DNA of 11,435 nt, taken from the NCBI GenBank assembly GCA_010092775.1, contig JAADYZ010000483.1, forward strand, positions 1 to 11,435, given 5' to 3'. Position 1 is the first letter of the stretch, and every line of letters begins with the position of its first letter. Below the pieces are notes generated by a model that was given only the letters and a program-made list of their open reading frames with translations, did no database searches and was not told the DNA's origin. Shown here piece by piece: positions 1 to 8,000 of the stretch. Origin of the DNA: Chloroflexota bacterium. GTDB taxonomy: Bacteria; Chloroflexota; Anaerolineae; Aggregatilineales; UBA3940. A program made the translations under genes and the position numbers.

Positions 1-925
1 AGCGCAGCGAGTCGCTCAGCGGGCTGCCCATCAAGAAGGGCCCGGCCGGGATGAGGACCATCTCCGGCTCGAAGGGCTTGCGCTGGGCTGCCGCTGGCTT
101 CGGGGGAGGGCTGCTCACAGAGGGCAGCTCATGATAGCGATAGATCTCAACGCCGAACTCAGATGCGATTTCGAACTCTGTCTCAAGGTCGTCGAAGCGT
201 TCCGCTGCAAGCGCGCGCATCGCTTTGACGCCTGCGGCGACTTGCGCGTCACTAAGGGGCCAACAGCTTGAGAAGACCCGATTCTCGTACATCGCGATCA
301 ACCTGGCTGGACTCCCCATGCCAGTGAAGTGGAAGCTGTGGCGCTCGCCCTCACGCTGCCAGCCGAGCTGGGTGAATTCGTCGTCCTGATCTTCCCAGGA
401 CAGGCCAACCTGTGACAGCTTATCTTGCCCGGATGCTTCTACAAAAGCCTCGCGCAGCGGTGCAATGTTGGCATCTCGATACCAGCCGCCGCCCCCCGCC
501 ATCAACAACGCTGAGCCCGGCTTGAGAACGCGCCGAAGCTCGTCTAGGGCCTCGCGCCAATTCGGGATCAAGTGCAGCACATGCACGACCAGCACGGCAT
601 CAAAGTGATCGGAAGGAAGCGGCAGGCGTGTGGCGTCAGCTTGTGCCACGTGCAGAGTTTCATCGCTGCGCTTCTCGATCAGTCTGCTCAGCATTTGCTT
701 CGAGATGTCCATGCCAAAGGCGACTCCGACATAGCGTGAGAGCGGCAGGGAGATTCGCCCGGTGCCGACGCCAATTTCCAGGATGCGGCTGGTGTCCGTC
801 AGTCCGCCAGCCTGCGCAAGAAAGGCAATGGCGTCTGCTTCGACACCGGCAGGAAAGCCGCGTGTTGCATCATAGATCGGTGCTGCGCGATCAAAGTTAA
901 TGGATTGGCCCTGTGGTTGAGTCAT
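1..925 (-). CDS. SAM-dependent methyltransferase fused to an FGE/SUMF1-type domain (C-terminus outside window)
   Basis: Seen: the frame is open from the ATG at 923-925 to the window edge (308 residues visible) with no stop. Residues about 10-145 form a class I methyltransferase core (Methyltransf_11-like): motif I ILEIGVGTGR (48-57), the acidic residue after strand 2 in GMDIS (71-75), QADATRLPLPSDHFD (95-109), then VVHVLHLIPNW and LKPGSALLMAGGG. Residues about 146-268 are a further region without a recognised motif. A Pro/Ala-rich linker (about 270-287) leads into MVLIPAGPFLMGS (289-301), the typical opening of an FGE-sulfatase/SUMF1 domain (PF03781). The start is supported by an AAGGGGA ribosome binding site six bases upstream. 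Known: the first domain transfers methyl groups from SAM; FGE-family domains include Cys-to-formylglycine oxidases and iron-dependent C-S bond-forming enzymes such as EgtB and OvoA. Substrate is unknown. No DinB domain is visible between the parts, so calling it an ergothioneine or ovothiol enzyme would be speculation. Confidence 0.85.
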   Translation of the reverse strand, partial: MTQPQGQSINFDRAAPIYDATRGFPAGVEADAIAFLAQAGGLTDTSRILEIGVGTGRISLPLSRYVGVAFGMDISKQMLSRLIEKRSDETLHVAQADATRLPLPSDHFDAVLVVHVLHLIPNWREALDELRRVLKPGSALLMAGGGGWYRDANIAPLREAFVEASGQDKLSQVGLSWEDQDDEFTQLGWQREGERHSFHFTGMGSPARLIAMYENRVFSSCWPLSDAQVAAGVKAMRALAAERFDDLETEFEIASEFGVEIYRYHELPSVSSPPPKPAAAQRKPFEPEMVLIPAGPFLMGSPLSDSLR

Positions 926-992
926 AAGATTTCCCCTTGTTGACAAGCCGAATGGTCAGGTAAATCGGTACATTAGCACCAGACAGATCGAT

Positions 993-1032
993 TTAAATAA
1001 GCCTTAATCGGACGCTAATCCAGGGTTAATCG
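993..1032. promoter_or_regulatory. Candidate operator: 7-bp direct repeats with 11-bp period
   Basis: Seen on the plus strand: TTAATCG at 1004, CTAATCC at 1015 and TTAATCG at 1026, each start exactly 11 bp from the next. A weaker fourth unit, TTAAATA, lies in phase at 993. Known: OmpR/PhoB-family winged-helix regulators (PhoB, Bacillus PhoP, cyanobacterial Pho boxes) bind tandem half-sites of about 7 bp repeated every 11 bp, one helical turn. Inference: this is an operator for such a regulator, most likely controlling the methyltransferase gene, whose start is 67 bp from the nearest unit. The cognate regulator is not in the window; neither response regulator here has a DNA-binding domain. Confidence 0.45.
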
Positions 1033-1120
1033 CCCCGGCCTATCTTTAGCCAGGGTATATGCTACTACACTTGATAATGCTCTAAGCCAGCAGCTAATCA
1101 TGTGGTACCTCCATGGGGAT

Positions 1121-1157
1121 GACAGGGTAGATGGGGTCTGCCCTGTCTATTTATTTT
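1121..1157 (+). terminator. Terminator-like hairpin with T-rich tail
   Basis: GACAGGG (1121-1127) pairs perfectly with CCCTGTC (1141-1147) across a 13-base loop. It is followed directly by TATTTATTTT on the plus strand, the layout of an intrinsic terminator. No plus-strand gene ends here. It would therefore end a short leader or small RNA transcribed toward the basic ORF at 1283, or block stray rightward transcription. The stem is short and the loop long, so this is a moderate call. Confidence 0.4.
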
Positions 1158-1270
1158 CCCACGCAGATCCTCCAAGAGTCTAACGCAACTTCTCATTTTG
1201 GCATCGGGCGTGTCGGCACATGTCACTGCTTCGTGTTACCATGAGGTCATTGTATTGGTTGAAGAGAAGC

Positions 1271-1275
1271 GAGGG
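1271..1275 (+). promoter_or_regulatory. Ribosome binding site deciding the start at 1283
   Basis: GAGGG at 1271-1275 sits seven bases before the ATG at 1283. The alternative in-frame ATG at 1220 has no Shine-Dalgarno-like sequence. This favours the shorter 68-residue protein over an 89-residue one. Confidence 0.55.
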
Positions 1276-1282
1276 AATTGGT

Positions 1283-1489
1283 ATGGAGAAGTTTGCCTAT
1301 CATCCGCGTGTGATCGTCAAGAAGCCCCTCAAATCCCGTCGCAACCGCTTGCAGCGGAGCGGGCGGGTGCGCCGAATGCAAGTCAAGCAGCGCGGACGTC
1401 ACCTATTCATCCGCTTGATCGCGCGGCACCAGAAACATGACTTCTTGCCACAAGACCACCCGCACGAGATCACAATCAACTTGAACTAG
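1283..1489 (+). CDS. Small, highly basic protein of unknown function (68 aa)
   Basis: I do not recognise this protein. Residues about 9-50 are strongly enriched in Arg, Lys and His, with clusters such as KKPLKSRRNR and RVRRMQVKQRGR. The C-terminal part (HKHDF-like, then DHPHEITINLN) is more neutral to acidic. There is no membrane segment, signal peptide or cysteine motif. The charge pattern would suit nucleic-acid or ribosome binding, but that is inference from composition only. Support for a real gene is a well-placed GAGGG ribosome binding site, a position in a gap between annotated genes, and a perfect hairpin 11 bp after the stop. It converges with the receiver gene at 1529. An overlapping ORF in another frame (1198-1440) lacks these signals. 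Confidence 0.55.
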   Translation: MEKFAYHPRVIVKKPLKSRRNRLQRSGRVRRMQVKQRGRHLFIRLIARHQKHDFLPQDHPHEITINLN

Positions 1490-1499
1490 CTTAAGCGAA

Positions 1500-1522
1500 A
1501 CGATCCCCGGCCAGGGGATCGT
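1500..1522. terminator. Bidirectional terminator hairpin between convergent genes
   Basis: ACGATCCCC (1500-1508) and GGGGATCGT (1514-1522) form a perfect 9-bp stem with a 5-base loop. It lies 11 bp after the stop of the small basic ORF and 7 bp beyond the stop of the leftward receiver gene. The downstream runs are short (GCGTTTCT on plus, TTCGCTTAAG on minus), so the T-tracts are weak. The position between two convergent stops makes shared termination the best reading. Confidence 0.65.
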
Positions 1523-1528
1523 GCGTTT

Positions 1529-1906
1529 CTAGGAAACTTGCTCCGCGAGGATTTCCGCAACCTTCTCGACCAGGATGGCTGGTTCGAAGGGCTTGAGGAT
1601 ATAAGCGACGGCCCCGGCGCTCAAGCCTTGTGATACCTCTTCATCCTGCCCTTTGGCAGAGAGAAACACGACCGGGATGTGTGAGATCTTGGGGTTCTGC
1701 TTCATCGCCACACAGGCTTCGTAGCCAGTCATTCGGGGCATCCGCACATCCATCAGGATCAGGTCTGGCATGACCTCTGGCGCTTTATGGAGTGCCTCCT
1801 CGCCATTCTGTGTGGAGACGACCTCATGACCGCCAAATGATTGCAGCGTAAACATGACTAGCTCTCTGATGTCAGGTTCATCCTCAGCAATCAGGATTTT
1901 AGCCAT
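1529..1906 (-). CDS. Single-domain response regulator (CheY-like receiver), 125 aa
   Basis: The whole protein is one receiver (REC) domain. Acidic pocket residues E8 and D9 follow the first strand (KILIAEDEPD), the phospho-acceptor is D53 in LILMDVRMP, the switch Ser is S83 in VVFLSAKG, and the conserved Lys is K105 in YILKPFEP. There is no output domain, so it probably passes phosphate to, or binds, another protein in the cytoplasm. It lies 152 bp downstream of the giant kinase on the same strand, making that kinase its most likely phosphodonor. A strong hairpin separates the two (2008-2034), so it may have its own promoter or be expressed at a different level. The start is the ATG at 1904-1906, with a GGGATGA-type ribosome binding site close upstream. 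The loop before the conserved Lys reads AGAVAYILKPF rather than the common AGADDYITKPF. Confidence 0.93.
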   Translation of the reverse strand: MAKILIAEDEPDIRELVMFTLQSFGGHEVVSTQNGEEALHKAPEVMPDLILMDVRMPRMTGYEACVAMKQNPKISHIPVVFLSAKGQDEEVSQGLSAGAVAYILKPFEPAILVEKVAEILAEQVS

Positions 1907-2007
1907 ACCATTTCATCCCATCTGTGTTGCGGATGTGTTTCACTCGTAGTGCGTTTGTATCCTACCACATGCTTATGAATGTCGGTAATTGCAAAACTGT
2001 CATACAG

Positions 2008-2034
2008 CAGGGAGGGGCTATAAACCCCTCCCTG
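2008..2034 (-). terminator. Strong hairpin after the kinase gene (terminator or attenuator)
   Basis: CAGGGAGGGG (2008-2017) and CCCCTCCCTG (2025-2034) form a perfect 10-bp GC-rich stem with a 7-base loop. It starts 24 bp beyond the kinase stop in the direction of transcription. A clean T-tract is missing: on the minus strand the hairpin is followed by CTGTATGACAG and only then TTTT. It may be a weak terminator, a partial attenuator that lowers receiver expression, or an mRNA 3'-end stabiliser. Confidence 0.55.
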
Positions 2035-2058
2035 GATGTGGCCTGGATTGAAGGCGGC

Positions 2059-5000
2059 TTAGCGCACGGTTCGGATCCCGTCGTCGCTGTAAGTGCTCGT
2101 CGGCCCAACATAGGTGATCGGCAGTTTGAAGCTGAAGGTTGTTCCCTCGCCTTCCTTGCTGGCGAACCAGACATCACCACCATGCATCTTGATCAGGTGA
2201 CGCACGATGGACAGGCCGAGGCCGGTGCCCGGTGTAGCCATCACCATCGGATGCTCACCGCGGAAAAAGCGCTCAAAGAGGCGCGCCTGATCTTCTTCGG
2301 GGATGCCAATACCCGTGTCGATCACATCAACCTGCACATACTCGTCGTCGGTCTGGCTGACCTTGATCGTTAAGGTACCGCCATCCGGCGTGTAATGATA
2401 GGCGTTACTCACCAGGTTGTCAATCACCTGGCGCACACGGTCGTAGTCGGCCTCAACGCTGGGCAGGTTCTCACCAATGTCCATGAGGAATTGCACTTCG
2501 CGTCCATCGTTGGAGCGGCGATCTTCGTATTCGATCAAGGTATCTTCGATCAGTTCCTGCAAGACCACCGGACGGATGTCAAGGTCGAGTGCGTCTTGCT
2601 CAATGCGCGAGATGTCGAGCAGGTCGTTCACCAGGAAGCTCAGGCGATCAGCGTTACTCTTGATGACATCCAAGAAGCGGCGCTGATTGTCGTTGATGCC
2701 GCCTGCCGCACCCAAGAGCAGCAAGTCAGCATAGCCCTTGATGCTGGTCATCGGGGTACGTAGCTCGTGCGAAACAGTAGCCACGAACTCACTCTTGATG
2801 CGGTCGGCAGCGACCTCACGGGTGATGTCACGGAAGACCGACACCAGACCCAGTTTCTCATCGCTGTGAACCACTGGCGAGACGTGAACGGAGACCACCC
2901 GACTGCCGATCTCGATTTGCGCCTCGAGAAACTGATTGGCGTTGTAGTTCTCTGAAGCCAGCATATCCTGGCCCGCTTCGAGCATGTTGGTCCAGGTGAC
3001 GACACTGTCACCGTAGAGGCCAGTGAGTTCGCTGGCCGGGCGTCCCAGCACCTCGTCACGGCGCATTGCCAGGATACGTTCGGCGGCGGCGTTAAACAAG
3101 ATGATCTCACCGGAGTGGTCAGACACCATCACACCATCCGCGACAGACTCCAGAATAGCCTGGCTCTTTGCGGCTTCGGTTTGCTGGCTGCGCAGCATCT
3201 GGCCGAGGCGTTCCGCTTGATCACGGATCATGCGATACAGCTCGGCGTTGTTGATGTTGACCGCAACCTGGTTGGCAGCGGCTTCCACTAACTGGAGGTG
3301 ACCCTGGTTGAAGGCGGCCAGGCGGTCGCTGACAAAGAAGATACAGCCCAGCACCTCATAGTTGGCGATCAGCGGGGCACCCAGGAGCGAGCGCCGGGAC
3401 TCTGTACCTTGGATAGACTCCCAGCGTGGGTCGATCGTCACGTCGTCTACCACAATCGACTCGCGATTGTTCATCACCCAGCCTGCCATACCTTCATGGC
3501 GCGATACTGGGATTTGCTTCCCGCCCGGCGGCAATATGACGTTACCAGCCAACTGGGCACGATAGATCAAGCGATCGGACTGGGGATCGACCAGGAACAA
3601 CTGTCCTGCCTCGGCACCCACCGCTGCACCTACCAGTTCGAGCGCGCGGTTCAGCACACGGTCAAGATCGAGGCTGGCGGTCAACTCAACGGCGATGTGA
3701 TACAGGGTGTCGATGCGGTCACGTTCGGCGGCCAGGTCCTCAGTACGCTCTTCAACGCGACGCTCCAGCTCTTCAGAGAGCTGCACCATCCGTGCATAGA
3801 GCCGCGCATTCTGCACTGCCGATGACACCGAGGTCGCCAGCGCCTGCGCCAGCCTGATCTCGCGCTGCGTGAAGCGGCGTGGACCATCGGTCTCCCACAG
3901 TTCCACCAGACCGATAGAGCGGCCCTGAGAGACCAAGGGCAGCAGCAGCGCGACCTGTGCTCCACGCTGCCCCATCCACTCGATCTCGTATTCGGAGAGG
4001 CCGGATGAACTGGGGCTGAGGACCATCGCACCTTGATCGCTCAAGAGGCGGCTGGTCACTGGATAGTAGGTCTCTAGCTCTGGGCGATAGTCATCTTCAG
4101 TGAGGGTGCGCTCACCGCCGTGTTCAGCATAGTCGATCAGCGTGTTGAGGGCGTTGTCATCTTCTGCGAACAGGGAGATCGTACAACCCTCCACACTGAG
4201 TGCGCGTAAGAACTGCGTCGCCAATTCGCGAACGATTTCTTCCAGGTCAATCGACCGGGTCGCAACACGCATCGCTTCGGTAAGCAGACTCTGCTCGCGC
4301 TGACGGGCTACCGTCTCTTGGAAGAGGCGTGCATTCTGCACCGACACCGCAGCTTGGTTGGTCACTGTCTGGGCCAACTCGATCTGTTCGAGTTCAAAGT
4401 CGCGACGAATCTCGGTCTCTTCCAGGCTGATCAAGCCGGTAAGCGTATTACCGACCACCAGTGGGATCAACAAGATCGATGTCACGTTGCGCTCTGCGAA
4501 GCTCTCGCGGATGGGATCGGCTTGCGGATCATCCGCAAAGTCTGCGATAGAGATTGGGCGACGCTCATCGCGCATGAGCTGGATGATCGGGTTTTCGCGC
4601 AGCGGGATTAGCACCTGATCGACGGCGCCATCTGGGTGAGAAGGGCATTGCAGGGTAAGTGAGGCCTGCCCAGCTTCTTGATCGAACAGATGGACACCAC
4701 CCTGCTGGACATCGAGCGCCTGCACCAGCTCATCAATGGCGGTTTGAAGGATACTGTTCTGATCCAGCGAGGTACCCAGGGTCGATGAGATGCGGTTCAA
4801 CAGCGTGAGACGTTGGGTGCGGCTGTGGAGTTCAGAGGCGCGTTTGGCCGCTTCCTCGAACAACTGCGCATTCTCGATCGCGACGGCTACCTGGTTGGCA
4901 AAAGCGGATGCGACCTGGGCATCTGCCGGTGCATAGGCGTGTACCTCAGCCTTTTCGAACACCATCAGGCCAATCAGAATACCACCGCTGACCATCGGTG

Positions 5001-8000
5001 CCCCGAGCCAACTCCGGTTGGGGCGATGATCTGCCTGCGGGAAGCGATCATCGCTGCGCACATCACGGATGATCATTGGGTACTTGTTGGCGGCAATCTC
5101 ACTCAACAGCGGGTCGCCCTGAATGTTGACGCCTTCGCCAACCATCCAATCGTTGTCTGAGTAACCACTGCGCCCGGCGATCACCATTTCGTCGCCGACG
5201 TCACTGCGGTTCCAGAGCGTCATCTGATCATAGGTAATCACGTCGGCGGCTTGTTCCAACGCGTTACGGACCACCTCATCCACACTCAGCGTCGCGGTAA
5301 TGTTACGTGATACGTCGCTCAGGGCGGCCAACTGCTGACCGCGCAAGGCAATATCTGCCTCCAGCCGCGAGCGTTCTGTGACATCTTCCAGCAGGATCAC
5401 AACACCGTTGGTATGTCCCTCTTCGTCAAAGCGCGGATACATGAAGATGTTCTGGATACGGACTTCATCACCCACCCGATATTGGATGTTGGTTCGCTCG
5501 ACCGGGCGGGCCTGGCGCGCAGCCACCTGGAACAGCGACGCCAAGCCAGCCTGGCGCAGCGAGGCCTGTACATCGAAGAGGTTCATCCCGATGAAGGCCG
5601 GGTCCCAGTTGTATTCGCGATACATGTACTCGTTAACAGTCTCAATGCGACTGTTGATGTCCGTCACGATGATGCCCTGCTGGATCGACTCGACGACCGC
5701 CTGGTTGTAGCTTTGCAGCTCGAAGGTCTCCATGTAGAGACGGGCATTCTCCAGCGCAGAGGCCGCCTGCTGAACAAAGAGCTCAAGCGGGCGGAGTGTG
5801 GCTTCGTCGGGACGCAAGCCATTTTCTGGGCTGCGCAGGTCCAGGACACCAATGATATTTGCACCGGCATACATCGGCTGGACCAAGCGATCTTTTGGCT
5901 GCCAGAAAGTCGGATCATCAACACGACTATCTTGCTCGGTCACCTCGGGCATGTGCGTCTGCACCCAGAGATTCTCCTGAGCCAGCAAGTAGGATGAGCC
6001 AACACGCATACTGACAAAACGCGGATTGGCAATCCAGTCGAGCCATTGATCGCCTGTAAACTGCTGCGCACGCAGTGTCGCTTCTTCATCCGGCGAGAAG
6101 CCTTCTGCAACCACCCGCGCCGGGTGCATCGCGTCATCAAACATTGTAATCGCGACGCGCCCCCACCCAACCGAGGAGATGCCGCGCACAATCACCTTGA
6201 GGCGGTCGTCCAAAGTCTGGGCCTGCTGCAAGGCCGTGGTGATTAAGTGAAGCTGTTGTAGGCGGTCGCGTTCAGACGCAGCGCTCGATGCCTCGACTTG
6301 GACCGCATTGTATAAACGCGAGTTCTCGTATTCCACCGCGATCTGGCTGGCTAGCAGGTTGAACATATCGCGGTCGTCTTCACCGAAGGCAATGCCTCGC
6401 CTGGAGCGACCGACCATCAGGACGCCGCGCAGCTCATCAGTAAAGGACACCGGCAGTACAACCATGGAGAAGGTGCCCAAGGCCTGAGCCAACTCCGCAG
6501 CCGGGCGACGGTCAGTCGGACGTAGAGAATAAACCTCCGCCCGATCGGTTACGTAGGCTGTCGAGATGGGATCACGCCCATTTAAGTGAGCGGGAACATT
6601 CAGGGCAGGGGGGAAGTTTCCGTACTGGGCCACAACGGCCAGCTCAGTGGCTGAGCGCATGGAAGCACCGTTGCTCGTGTGGTCACGCCCCATCAGGATC
6701 ATGCACTGATCCACATCCATCTCGTTAATCACCTCAACCGCAATGCTTTGGAGCACACCATTGGGTTCTTGAGTGGTATCAACGTTTTCCATCACCCGGT
6801 GCAGCGCCAACAAACGCTGAGCACGCAGGTTGAGCAACTGGTTACTCTGGGCCAGTTCCATGTCCTTCTGGATGGCCTCTTGCGAGATTTCGTCGAGTTC
6901 GCGATAGCTATGTTCCAGATCAGCCAGGCTGCGAGCCAATTCCTCCGCGCGTTCCTCGACCGAGGTATACAGCTCATTGTTTTCAATGACGATCGCGGCC
7001 TGGTTCCCGAAAATCTCTAACAGCTCGATCGTCTCACGATTGGGCGCCATGCCGTCGCGGGGCAAATCGACATACAGCAGGCCAAGCAGCGTACCCGTTG
7101 AGGAGTTCAAGGGCACCGTTAGCAGGTCGCCGGGCTGCCAGCGCTCCGGATCGTAATCCAGGGTACTGCCAATTTCATAGGGAACACGCAGTGTGTCGGC
7201 CAGTTTGCGGCTCTCGTCAATCGGCAGGCGATACGAGCCACTCACTTTGTATTGTGGTATGAAGTAACCCTTGATGTCACTCCAGCGCAGACGATTGCGC
7301 GCCCATGCCTTGGCTTGTTTATCGTTCAGGCCAAATTGGGTGAAGGAAACAACCGTGTCCTTCTCTTCATCAACACGGTTGATGAACACCCGGTTGAAAC
7401 CAACCGCCTCACGCGTGGCGCGAGCAACTGACCCTAGCGTGTCTTCAAGGGTTTGATCAGTCCGAAGCATCCGCCCCAACTCAAAAATCTGGGTCAACTG
7501 CTCGGCGCGGCGGCTCAGGAGTTCAGAGCGCTCAATCAGTTCTTCATAGCGCCGGGCGTTGGTCACAGCGCTAACCGCCTGTGAGGCAAGTGCTTGTGCA
7601 TACTCGCGTGTGTTGGTATTCAAGCCGTTGGGTATGTCGCTGTAGAGGCTCAAGACGCCAACGGCGTTACCTTCAAGCAGAAGTGGCACGACCAGCGCGG
7701 AGCGCGCCCCAGCGATTGGGCTGGGGAAGGTGGAGACCTTCTCGAAGTCGTCCACCTCGATGATCTCCTTGTTGCGCGCAGCAGCTCGTTCCAAGATGCG
7801 TGCCTCTCGCCCCAGATTGACACCAAAGGTCATCGTCGAATTGATGTCGGAGCCTTCGTCATCCCAGTCGAACATCGTCAGGTTGACCCACTTGGCCCCT
7901 TCAGAGCGCTCCGCTTCAATCGCGATCACTTCAAGGATACGTTGAAGCTCAAGCGTTGCATTCAACTCACTGCTGATGCGGGCCACTGAGCGCAGTTCCG

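Larger units (their letters stand above)
926..1282. other. Divergent intergenic region, 357 bp
   Basis: This stretch separates the leftward methyltransferase gene from the rightward small basic ORF. It is visibly more AT-rich than the flanking genes. It contains 11-bp-phased direct repeats (993-1032) and a GC-rich inverted repeat followed by a T-rich run (1121-1157). A weak minus-strand -10-like TAATGT lies at 970-975, about 17 bp from the nearest repeat. A plus-strand TTGATA lies at 1071-1076, with a poor -10 match 18 bp later. No convincing gene is visible: a 27-codon ORF starting at 1100 has no ribosome binding site. Confidence 0.6.

Noticed and set aside
628..900. 90-aa plus-strand ORF rich in Arg and Cys
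   Set aside because: Antisense to the methyltransferase core, whose motifs are clear on the minus strand.
1100..1183. 27-codon plus-strand ORF as a leader peptide
   Set aside because: There is no ribosome binding site before its ATG and no regulatory codon run; it simply spans the hairpin.
1198..1440. 80-aa plus-strand ORF overlapping the small basic gene
   Set aside because: The overlapping frame starting at 1283 has the ribosome binding site and ends just before the terminator hairpin; this one has neither.
3298..3825. 175-aa plus-strand ORF
   Set aside because: Antisense to GAF10-GAF11 of the kinase, with no motif or ribosome binding site supporting it.
5413..5997. 194-aa plus-strand ORF
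   Set aside because: Antisense to the PAS/GAF7 part of the kinase; its sequence reads as a complement shadow with no known motif.
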